Shown: positions 1 through 6,751 of the stretch, piece by piece
How the letters are laid out: each line of letters starts with the position of its first letter
How positions within the stretch are numbered: position 1 is the first letter of the stretch
Source: Candidatus Gagatemarchaeum stordalenia
GTDB taxonomy: Archaea; Thermoproteota; Nitrososphaeria; Nitrososphaerales; Gagatemarchaeaceae
Assembly (NCBI GenBank): GCA_003164815.1
Contig: PLUF01000027.1
Span: 1,651 to 53,892 of the forward strand
Length of the DNA: 52,242 bases
Direction: 5' to 3'
The notes under the pieces: generated by a model
What the model saw: the letters and a program-made list of their open reading frames with translations, nothing else
Database searches by the model: none
What the model was told of the DNA's origin: nothing
Program-made: the position numbers and the translations under genes

Positions 1-145
1 CATAGTCGAGGAGCAGCAACAGTCCGGGGATGATGGCGGCCGAGAGGAGGTAGCGGGCAGGTCTGACCCTCTTGGCAACTAATAGGACCATTCCAGCCAG
101 ATAGACTGCCATGGCGACGTAAACGACCGCGGTCTCCCACAACAT
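1..145 (-). CDS. Partial small membrane protein (N-terminal part only)
   Basis: An open frame starts at an ATG (145-143) and runs without a stop off the window edge, giving 48 codons. The translation is strongly hydrophobic: a first membrane segment of about residues 6-24, a basic loop (AKRVRPARY), then a second segment rich in Leu and Ile. Basic residues between the two segments suggest a helical hairpin. A TATA-like stretch on this strand at 178-186 supports a short-leader start. I do not recognise the family, and the rest of the gene lies outside the window. It is divergent from the signal peptidase gene. Confidence 0.5.
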   Translation of the reverse strand, partial: MLWETAVVYVAMAVYLAGMVLLVAKRVRPARYLLSAAIIPGLLLLLDY

Positions 146-239
146 GCGCTATCTCGTCGCTTGCCGCGCCTCGAGGGTATTAAGTCCCAGAGCCGATTCC
201 ACAATCTGAGAATCAGCCGGTCGGAACCCCGATCAGGGG

Positions 240-884
240 TTGGCGGACCGCATCGTCCACCGCCGCGCCCAAGACTTAACAACCGAGCGCGGCCGCGGAT
301 ACGGTGCTTTGAAGGCGAACCTTAGGGGAGCGATCTTCTACGTCTTCCTAGCGGTGGCGTTAGTCCTGGGCGCCGAATTGGTAATCTACGATACCTCGGG
401 CGGCTCGCCGGTCTATGCCATCGTCTCCTCGAGCATGGCACCGACCCTCGACGTCGGGGACCTCGCGCTGGTCGGGACGGTTCCCTTCAGCAGCATCCAC
501 GTGGGAGACGTCATCGTCTTTTCCAGACCCACAGCAGACGGGACCTGCGGGAGCGAGATCATAGTCCACAGGGTGGTGGGGATAGCCAGCGGCGGCGGCC
601 TCATCACCCAGGGCGACGACAGGCAGACGAACCCGATGCCGGATGAGCCTACGGCGTGGCCCTATGTTACTGCAAACTGTGTCAAGGGGGTGGTCATGGT
701 GTCAATCCCATACCTGGGATCGGTCACCACATCCTTCCCACCTCCCTACGACTACATCCTGATGGCCGCAATACTGGTCCTAATCTTCCTGGTCGAGTTT
801 CGCGGCGGCAAGGGGGACGGTGATGAGCAGAGCGGTCCCACGGCAGCTACGGATGCTCGCCTTGCTTCTGTCGTCCGGCCGTAG
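240..884 (+). CDS. Archaeal type I signal peptidase (S26B)
   Basis: This is a membrane-bound serine protease that removes signal peptides on the outer face of the membrane. After an N-terminal membrane helix (about residues 31-50) comes the box with the nucleophile Ser65 (SSSMAPTL), then VGDVIVF. His110 (IIVHRVVG) sits where bacterial enzymes carry lysine, and GDD at 125-127 supplies the acid. This is the Ser-His-Asp arrangement of archaeal and ER enzymes. A second helix lies near the C-terminus (about residues 174-190). The start is TTG at 240, and an in-frame TTG at 309 is a credible alternative that still keeps the first helix. The last 133 bp overlap the convergent propeller gene. Confidence 0.9.
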   Translation: MADRIVHRRAQDLTTERGRGYGALKANLRGAIFYVFLAVALVLGAELVIYDTSGGSPVYAIVSSSMAPTLDVGDLALVGTVPFSSIHVGDVIVFSRPTADGTCGSEIIVHRVVGIASGGGLITQGDDRQTNPMPDEPTAWPYVTANCVKGVVMVSIPYLGSVTTSFPPPYDYILMAAILVLIFLVEFRGGKGDGDEQSGPTAATDARLASVVRP

Positions 885-2140
885 TGCCGTTGGGCGCGGT
901 TCCTTAGGGCAGACCCTCCAATCGCCAGAACGACCACCCCGGCGCAGATCGCGCTTAGGATCAAGAGACCTGTGCCGATGGTCAGCTCGCTCTGCGTGGA
1001 TGCCGAAGTGGTCATGGTGCCTGATACGGTAGTGGCCGTACCGGCGCCTGTGGTCGAGCTGCTCGCAGACTCTAGGGAAGTTGAGGCGCTGCTCACGCTG
1101 ACCGTTCCCGAGTGAAGGCTGTCCGGCAAGACGGAAACCGTGTCAGCGGTGCTGCTCGCGACGAACACTTCTCCCGTTGCCGAGTCGAATGCCACGCCGT
1201 AGAGCCCGCTCCCTAGGGTAGCGTTCGCCATGACCTGGTCGTCGCTGTCGGATATCGCGAGCAGATCATCGGATTGGCTGTTCTTGGCAACGAATACCTC
1301 ACCCCTGCCCGGGTCGTAGGCCAGGCCATCAGGATGAGGCCCTACCGTGACGTTCGCGACGACCTCGTCGCTGCTGTCCGATATCACCGAGACGGAGCTG
1401 GAGTAGAAATTGGCTATGAAGACCTCTCCCCTGGCTGGGTCGTAGGCTGCGGCGATCGGGTCGCTTCCCACCGTGACGTTCGCAACGACCTTGTTGCTGG
1501 CGTCTGATACCACCGAGACCGTGCCGGAGTAGTAGTCGGTCACGAAGATCTCTCCCCGTGCGGAGTCATATGCTAGGCCCACTGGGTGGCCTCCCACGGT
1601 GACGTTCGCGACGACCGCGTCGGTGCTGTCGGAGATCACGGAGACGTCGCCGGAGAAGTAGTTGGCCACGAAGACCTCGTCCCTTCCGGGGTCATAGGCC
1701 ACGCCGTTTGGGTCCAGGCCCACGGAGACGTTCGCCACGACCCTGTCGCTGGTGTCAGATATCACGGAGACGGTGCCGGTCCCCTCGTTGGCATTGGCCA
1801 CGAAGACCTCGTCCTTCGCCGAGTCGTAGGCTATGCCCGTGGGGTGAGAGCCGACGGAGACGTTCGCGACGACCGCGTCGGTGCTGTCGGAGATCACGGA
1901 CGTGTCGTTGGAGTCGACATTCACGACGAACACCTCTCCCCTGGAAGGGTCGAAGGCCAGGGCTATCGGTCCCTCCCCCACCCTGACGTTCGTGACGACC
2001 GCCTGGGCGTGGACCTGCGACGGCACGAAGGCAGCGCCTAACACCAGGAGAGCGAGGACCAGCAGCGCCGTCCTCGCCCGCCTAGGGCCGGAACGCCGAA
2101 TCAAGGCAACCTCGACCCGTGGCGGGTTTGATCTTTCCAC
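752..2140 (-). CDS. Seven-bladed YVTN-type beta-propeller surface protein
   Basis: A GTG start is followed by a signal-peptide-like segment (hydrophobic core LLVLALLVLGAAF). Seven tandem repeats of about 42-44 residues follow, each with the pattern VVANV-VG-HP-G-AYD-GEVFVAN-VSVISDS. This matches YVTN/YncE-type propeller blades and would close one propeller. A Ser/Thr-rich stalk, a C-terminal membrane helix (about residues 388-408) and a basic tail follow. The layout is that of a cell-envelope protein held by its C-terminus. Most blades begin with an N-V-S/T sequon. Ligand and role are unknown. The tail is antisense to the end of the signal peptidase gene. An in-frame TTG 12 codons downstream is another possible start. 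Confidence 0.8.
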   Translation of the reverse strand: MERSNPPRVEVALIRRSGPRRARTALLVLALLVLGAAFVPSQVHAQAVVTNVRVGEGPIALAFDPSRGEVFVVNVDSNDTSVISDSTDAVVANVSVGSHPTGIAYDSAKDEVFVANANEGTGTVSVISDTSDRVVANVSVGLDPNGVAYDPGRDEVFVANYFSGDVSVISDSTDAVVANVTVGGHPVGLAYDSARGEIFVTDYYSGTVSVVSDASNKVVANVTVGSDPIAAAYDPARGEVFIANFYSSSVSVISDSSDEVVANVTVGPHPDGLAYDPGRGEVFVAKNSQSDDLLAISDSDDQVMANATLGSGLYGVAFDSATGEVFVASSTADTVSVLPDSLHSGTVSVSSASTSLESASSSTTGAGTATTVSGTMTTSASTQSELTIGTGLLILSAICAGVVVLAIGGSALRNRAQRHYGRTTEARRASVAAVGPLCSSPSPLPPRNSTRKIRTSIAAIRM

Positions 2141-2289
2141 ATTGGGACGCGCTCTTGAACGCAGACACTCGTCCGGCAGAGGTTATATGACTCTCCCGCG
2201 GGCGACCGCTCCGTCCTGGCGGAGAAGCAGTCCTCCCCATGCCGAAGACAACAGGCGCTCATCAGAGCGCCGCGGGTACGACGACCCCG

Positions 2290-3951
2290 TCAGACCGGCG
2301 GGGGGGCGTTCATCTCGTCCGTCCGGTCCATCCCCTTCTTGGGGTGGAAGTCGGTGGGCTTCCTGATCACGATGTTGTCGACGCGGATTATCATGGACGC
2401 GGCCTCGGTGGCGGCGAGCACGACCTGCCGCTTCACGCTGAGCGGCTCGACGACGTCCTCCTTCCTCATGTCCTTCACCTTCCCGTCCGAGGAGATCCCG
2501 AACCACTTCCCGCCCGCGGCGTGCCTCGCCCGGAGCTCTGCGGCGGCGTTGATCCTGTCCATCCCCGCGTTCTCGGCGAGCGCCACCGGGAGCGCCTCGA
2601 GCGCCTCGGCGAACTTCTCGGCGGCGAGTTGGTCCCTCCCCGAGAGGCCCTCGGACCACTTCTGGACCTGGTAGGCGGCCTCGGCCTCCGCGGCCCCGCC
2701 CCCGGCGACCAGCGCCGGCTCCTGGAGGACGTCCTTGGCGACCATCAGCGCGTCGTGGACCGACCGCTCCGCCTCCTCGATCACGCGCTTCGAGCCGCCC
2801 CTGATGAGTATCGTCACGGCCTTGGGGTCCCTGCACCCCTCGAAGAAGAGCAGCCTGTCGTTGTCGAGGGTCTTCTCCTCCACCACGTCGGCGTAGCCGA
2901 GGTCCTCGGCCCTCAGGTCGTCGATGCTGTCGACTATCCTCGCGCCGACGGCCTTCGCTGTCCTGGGCATCTCATACTCGTACGCCTTCTGGACGGCGGC
3001 GATGCCGGCCCTCTCGAGCATGGTCTTGGCGATCTCGTCCATCTCCTTCTGGCAGATCACCACGTTCGCCCCCGTGGCCCTGACCTTCTCCACCATCTCC
3101 CTGAACATCCTGGTCTCCTCGTCGATGAACTTGGCGAGCTTGGAGGCGTCTCTTATGGTGATCATGGTGTTGAAGGTCGTCGCCTCGATGGTGAACGGGG
3201 CGTTGATCATGGCGATCTTCGCCTTCTCGACCCTCCGCGGCATGTTGGGGTGGACGAGCCTCTGGTCGAGCGTCACCCCGCGGATGAACTTCGTGTCGGT
3301 GATGGCGCCGCCCACCTTCTTCTCGACCTTGATGGACTTCATGTCCACCAGGTAGCTCCCGTCCCTCTCCGTGGCGACGTGCAGGACAGCGTCGGCGACG
3401 ATCCCGGCGAGGACGTCCGACGCGTTGGCGACCACCTTGGTCTGCATGCTGGTCCTTGCGACCCTGACCAGGGCCTCCCTCCCTCTCGACGGGACGGGGA
3501 ACGACGCCTCCTCCATCACCTCCGCGGCCTTCTTGGCCGCCTTGGAGAACCCGCTGACTATCACGACCGGGTGCACCCCCTTCCTGAGGAGCTCGTCGGC
3601 CCCCTCTAGGAGCGCGCCAGCGAGGACGACCGCCGAGGTGGTCCCGTCGCCGACCGTCGTGTCGGTGGCCTTCGAGAGCTCGATGAGGATCTTCGCGGCC
3701 GGGTGCTGGATCTGCATCTCCTTGAGCATGGTCGCTCCGTCGTTGGTTATCGTTATCACGCCCTCGTAGGAGACGAGGAGCTTGTCCATCCCGTGGGGGC
3801 CGAGGGAGCTCCGGACGATGGACGCTATCATGGTCGCGGCCTGGATGTTGTTCATGCGGGCCCTGTCCCCCTTGGACTGCGACGCGTCGTCGGCCAGTAT
3901 CTGAACCGGTTGGTCGTTCGAACTTACCGCAGGGACGGATCCGAGTGACAC
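2290..3951 (-). CDS. thsA: Thermosome subunit (group II chaperonin)
   Basis: This ATP-dependent protein-folding chaperonin forms a double-ring cage in the cytoplasm. The 553-residue length is normal for the family. Diagnostic segments are SSLGPHGMDKLL and ITNDGATMLKEM near the N-terminus, the ATP site GDGTTSAVVLAG, and the C-terminal equatorial part with AAAELRARHAAG and DNIVIRKPTD. The usual Gly/Met-rich C-terminal tail is absent, and the protein ends in PPPV after an acidic stretch. A strong TATA box on this strand at 3983-3998, about 35-45 nt before the ATG, supports the start. Only one subunit gene is seen here; paralogues may lie elsewhere. Confidence 0.96.
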   Translation of the reverse strand: MSLGSVPAVSSNDQPVQILADDASQSKGDRARMNNIQAATMIASIVRSSLGPHGMDKLLVSYEGVITITNDGATMLKEMQIQHPAAKILIELSKATDTTVGDGTTSAVVLAGALLEGADELLRKGVHPVVIVSGFSKAAKKAAEVMEEASFPVPSRGREALVRVARTSMQTKVVANASDVLAGIVADAVLHVATERDGSYLVDMKSIKVEKKVGGAITDTKFIRGVTLDQRLVHPNMPRRVEKAKIAMINAPFTIEATTFNTMITIRDASKLAKFIDEETRMFREMVEKVRATGANVVICQKEMDEIAKTMLERAGIAAVQKAYEYEMPRTAKAVGARIVDSIDDLRAEDLGYADVVEEKTLDNDRLLFFEGCRDPKAVTILIRGGSKRVIEEAERSVHDALMVAKDVLQEPALVAGGGAAEAEAAYQVQKWSEGLSGRDQLAAEKFAEALEALPVALAENAGMDRINAAAELRARHAAGGKWFGISSDGKVKDMRKEDVVEPLSVKRQVVLAATEAASMIIRVDNIVIRKPTDFHPKKGMDRTDEMNAPPPV

Positions 3952-3982
3952 CTGCCAGTTCCTCTTTCGCAGCGCCGGGCGG

Positions 3983-3998
3983 TTAGATATTTAGGACT
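3983..3998 (-). promoter_or_regulatory. TATA box of the thermosome gene
   Basis: Read on the minus strand this is a CCTAAATATCTAA element embedded in very GC-rich DNA. It lies about 32-45 nt upstream of the thermosome ATG, the expected place for an archaeal BRE/TATA promoter. Confidence 0.6.
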
Positions 3999-4048
3999 TT
4001 CCGCGCCCGGCGCCCCCCAGCCCCCTTCGGATCCCGGGCCCACACTCA

Positions 4049-4060
4049 AGCTTTTAAGCC
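4049..4060 (+). promoter_or_regulatory. TATA box of the eS26 gene
   Basis: The element AGCTTTTAAGCC lies about 24-30 nt before the eS26 ATG at 4082. The distance implies a nearly leaderless transcript. Confidence 0.55.
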
Positions 4061-4081
4061 ACCCCGCGGGGCGGTCAATTT

Positions 4082-4357
4082 ATGACCAAGAAGAGGAGGA
4101 GCCGGGGACGCTCCAAGGGCGGCAAGGGAAGCTCGTCCGTCGTCTCGTGCAGCAACTGCGGTTCGCACGTTCCGAGAGACAAGGCGAAGAAGGTGACGAC
4201 CCGTCTAAGCTTGGTCGAGCCACAGCTGGCGCGAGAGCTCAGGGCGGCGGGAGCCTACATTGCAAGTCCGACCACCGTAAAATATTATTGCGTGTCTTGT
4301 GCCGTGCACTATGGTATAGTCAATGTGAGAGCGAAGGCCGAACGCAGGTTCACCTAG
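4082..4357 (+). CDS. rps26e: Small ribosomal subunit protein eS26
   Basis: This 91-residue basic protein of the 30S subunit lies near the mRNA exit region. The sequence shows a Lys/Arg/Gly/Ser-rich N-terminus, the zinc site CSNCG followed by VPRDKAKK, and the second pair YYCVSCAVH, which together are diagnostic of eS26. The gene stands alone, divergent from the thermosome, and is followed by a lower-GC insertion-like gene. eS26 occurs in Thermoproteota-type archaea and eukaryotes but not in Euryarchaeota, so it helps to place the organism. Confidence 0.95.
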   Translation: MTKKRRSRGRSKGGKGSSSVVSCSNCGSHVPRDKAKKVTTRLSLVEPQLARELRAAGAYIASPTTVKYYCVSCAVHYGIVNVRAKAERRFT

Positions 4358-4422
4358 ATCGGCTTCAACCCTGAGCGGCACTAGCCAGTCCAATTCTGTC
4401 GTCCCAGACTGAAGGGTCATTG

Positions 4423-4439
4423 GGGCTTAAATTAAACCC
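4423..4439 (+). promoter_or_regulatory. AT-rich near-palindromic promoter element
   Basis: GGGCTTAAATTAAACCC is an imperfect palindrome containing a good TATA box. It lies about 35-45 nt before the ATG of the HTH/LAGLIDADG-like gene and is the probable promoter of that gene. Confidence 0.4.
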
Positions 4440-4471
4440 GGGGAGTTGAAGCTGGGAACGAAGGGAGCCAG

Positions 4472-5257
4472 ATGAATGACAAGGGACACGCGTCAAGCAA
4501 CGGTCGGCTGACTCCGGACAGAAGCTCGATTCCGACCCCCGAGGTGTTGCTCGAAGCATTCCAAAGTTTGGGGACAATTGTCGCGGTCGCGAGCTCCTTC
4601 GGAGTTTCGCGTCGGACCGTCAACAGATGGACCAGGAAATTTGGTCTTAAGCCCGAGTTAAGACCCCAACTCAGGGTCAAAAGGCGCCTATCAAGTCTCC
4701 TGGCTGAAGCCATATCGAGAACCAGAATAGCTCAGTGGATCGTAGACGAGGCTTCGATTAGCGTGGCCTACAATTCCCGAACAAACTCTACATCTCTTCT
4801 CGTGATTGGTGCAATGAACGACACAGGAGCTATGGAGTTCATAGCTCAAATCCTCTCTGTGAAGCTGTGTGCTGGTGCAAAGCCTAAGGAAGGAAGACTC
4901 CCGACGCACATTCTCCGAGTTCAGGGTATGAAGGCATACTGCCTCCTTGGACTAATCATGGAAGAACTCACAGGATTGAAGGCTCTTGAAGCCAAAGCGG
5001 CTCTGGCTTTCTTTCCTCCTGTGGGATTCATCAAAGGCAAATTGACCACAGATGTTTACATGGTTGGGGTGTGGAGGCAGTTTGCGACGGAATCGATCGA
5101 TGTTTGGAACGCCAAGAGACGAAACAAACTCTCTCCGCAACAATTGGACGACTTGGTAGAGGCATGGATGCGGAATAGAACCGCTCGAGCCAAGCGGGGT
5201 ATCAGCCAACCAGGACGTCTCGAAGCTCCGGCATTAATTACTTCAGCGACGCCGTGA
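4472..5257 (+). CDS. HTH protein with degenerate LAGLIDADG-like domain (free-standing)
   Basis: The 261-residue protein has an N-terminal helix-turn-helix (about residues 24-55, with VASSFGVSRRTVNRWTRKFG). A region follows that resembles a single LAGLIDADG homing-endonuclease unit: IAQWIVDEASI (about 87-97) aligns with the LAGLIDADG-S-I motif, with Glu in the acidic position. It is followed by SISVAYNSRTNS, an LLVIGA strand, and the helix LTGLKALEAKAALAFF, which is like the end of such a unit. The DNA looks clearly richer in A/T than the flanking genes, in keeping with recent acquisition. It could be a solo homing endonuclease relative or a domesticated DNA-binding protein. The last 20 bp overlap the convergent phosphatidyltransferase gene. 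The function is inferred only. Confidence 0.6.
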   Translation: MNDKGHASSNGRLTPDRSSIPTPEVLLEAFQSLGTIVAVASSFGVSRRTVNRWTRKFGLKPELRPQLRVKRRLSSLLAEAISRTRIAQWIVDEASISVAYNSRTNSTSLLVIGAMNDTGAMEFIAQILSVKLCAGAKPKEGRLPTHILRVQGMKAYCLLGLIMEELTGLKALEAKAALAFFPPVGFIKGKLTTDVYMVGVWRQFATESIDVWNAKRRNKLSPQQLDDLVEAWMRNRTARAKRGISQPGRLEAPALITSATP

Positions 5258-5813
5258 CCCTTCCCACGCGCTCGGCGAAGGTGATCAGCGCCAGTGCCGC
5301 GACCACGATGACCCCCCAAGGCAGTAATCCGAACAGCCCCGCCGCCGCTATCACGATGAGGCGCTCGGACCTCTCCCCGATGCCCACCCCCGCGAGGTTC
5401 ACCGAGAGCGCGTCCGCCTTGGCCCGGGTGTAGCTCACGAGCAGGCTCGCGGCGAGCGCCAGGAAGACGAGCGATGGCGCCGTCGTGTTCCCCAGGAGTA
5501 TGCCGAAGTAGATCGAGGTCTCCCCCACCCGGTCCATGGTCGAGTCGAGGAAGGCGCCCCTCTTGCTAATCCGGTTCGTGGCCCTGGCGACCGCCCCGTC
5601 GACGATGTCGAGGAGCCCGGAGACGAGGACCGCCAGCCCGCCTAGGACGCCGTAGAGGGGATGGCCGGTGGCGAAGAGCGCCGCCGCCAGGAGCGAGAAG
5701 ATGAGGCCCGTGGCGGTCCACGCCGTGGGCGACGGCATGACCCTGGCCGCGCCGCGCCCCACGCGGAGGGATGCGCCGCTTATCCTGCCCCGCAGCTTGT
5801 CGAGCACGCTCAT
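5238..5813 (-). CDS. CDP-alcohol phosphatidyltransferase, probably archaetidylinositol phosphate synthase
   Basis: This is a membrane enzyme that joins a polar alcohol phosphate to CDP-archaeol during phospholipid head-group synthesis. The catalytic signature D-x2-D-G-x2-A-R-x8-G-x3-D-x3-D is complete: Asp69, Asp72, Asp90 and Asp94 in DIVDGAVAR and RGAFLDSTMDR. About five or six hydrophobic segments surround it, and the 191-residue length is typical. The motif context (RGAFLDSTMDR and a later GERSER) resembles archaeal AIP synthases, but the alcohol substrate cannot be proved from sequence. The start is ATG at 5813. Confidence 0.85.
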   Translation of the reverse strand: MSVLDKLRGRISGASLRVGRGAARVMPSPTAWTATGLIFSLLAAALFATGHPLYGVLGGLAVLVSGLLDIVDGAVARATNRISKRGAFLDSTMDRVGETSIYFGILLGNTTAPSLVFLALAASLLVSYTRAKADALSVNLAGVGIGERSERLIVIAAAGLFGLLPWGVIVVAALALITFAERVGRVTASLK

Positions 5814-5861
5814 CCTCCGCCCGCTGACCGTATTAGAGCTGTTCCCGTCCCCGGTCGGCCG

Positions 5862-6398
5862 CTACTTGTCGTCTATCTTTCTCGCGGTCCTTCCAACGGC
5901 TTCCCTGACAGTCCCCTTGACCTCTTCAGCCTTTCCCTTGATTTGTTCCTCCCAATCGCCCGCCTTCTTACCCACTTCTCCACGAAGCTTGCCTTCAGCC
6001 TGCTCCTTCCTGCCTTTGACCTCCTGCTTGTTCAGATCGAAGTCTGTGGCGGACCTGCTTCCCTGCGGCTGTTCGACACTCCTGGTGGGCTTCGGCGATT
6101 GGTTTCCGGTACTGTTCGTCCTTGCTTCAATGGCGGACTTTGTCTCGCCTTTCGCCTTCGCCGCCTTCGCTCCAAGCGCATGGGCCACGGCTTTGGCTTC
6201 CTTTACCCCTCGCTTTGGCTTCAGCTTTGCCTGTTCGGACTCGGCTCGCAGCTTCTTGCGCACGGGGTCGGTTTCTGCCTTGAGCGCGGCCCTCTGCTCC
6301 GTTCGCAAGCGAGCCATCTGTGTCTTCAAACCGGCGACCTCCGCCGTCAGGGCTGCCACCTCCTTGGCGAGTCTCTTTGCCTTCGCTTTCTTTGCCAT
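5862..6398 (-). CDS. Charged coiled-coil protein with CsbD-like C-terminus
   Basis: The 178-residue protein is rich in Lys, Ala and Glu. Residues 1-60 look like a coiled coil (MAKKAKAKRLAKEVAALTAE onward). The middle is low-complexity and Ser/Pro-rich. The C-terminal 55 residues carry the repeated pattern KGRKEQAEGKLRG and KGKAEEVKGTVREAVG found in CsbD-like stress proteins. It is probably a soluble, partly disordered stress-related protein. The composition differs from that of its neighbours. A TATA-like element on the minus strand near 6434-6445 fits the ATG at 6398. The function is inferred from the CsbD-like repeat only. Confidence 0.6.
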   Translation of the reverse strand: MAKKAKAKRLAKEVAALTAEVAGLKTQMARLRTEQRAALKAETDPVRKKLRAESEQAKLKPKRGVKEAKAVAHALGAKAAKAKGETKSAIEARTNSTGNQSPKPTRSVEQPQGSRSATDFDLNKQEVKGRKEQAEGKLRGEVGKKAGDWEEQIKGKAEEVKGTVREAVGRTARKIDDK

Positions 6399-6528
6399 GG
6401 TATGTTATCAGGTCAGCGATAGTGCCGAGCGGAGGTATTTGAACAGGTCGACATACGTCCTCGAGTCTCCCAGCGCCTCGATACCGCAAGATTCTAAACA
6501 TGGCCCCCGGGAGAGTGGCCGGTTCCAG

Positions 6529-6735
6529 ATGGGCAAGATTGAGAAGGGGATAGTCTGCTCGGTCACGGGCTGCGGCCAGCCCGGCGTCAGGTCGATAAGC
6601 AGGGGTCAGATTGCCGGCAGCGGCCTCAGCGCAGGCGGCGAGGGCAGGAGGGTCTACCTCTGCCACGAGCACTACAAGGTCTGGAAGAAGTCGACGAAGA
6701 AGGACAGGGACGTAGAGAGAGCCCGGTGGGGCTAG
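6529..6735 (+). CDS. Small putative zinc-binding protein
   Basis: A 68-residue protein begins MGKIEKGIVCSVTGC at the ATG at 6529. It has an N-terminal pair (C-x4-C) and a later CHEHYK segment, a plausible Cys/His zinc site, followed by a basic end (KKSTKKDRDVERARWG). The open frame continues upstream without a stop, but that part is antisense to the CsbD-like gene and looks non-coding. The stop lies 16 bp before the ThrRS start, so the two genes are probably co-transcribed. I do not recognise a named family. Confidence 0.65.
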   Translation: MGKIEKGIVCSVTGCGQPGVRSISRGQIAGSGLSAGGEGRRVYLCHEHYKVWKKSTKKDRDVERARWG

Positions 6736-6751
6736 GGCCGGCGGCGAGACG

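Noticed and set aside
2239-3609. Plus-strand 456-residue open frame opposite the thermosome
   Set aside because: It is the antisense of a certain gene in GC-rich DNA; composition is rich in Arg, Gly, Leu and His with no family pattern.
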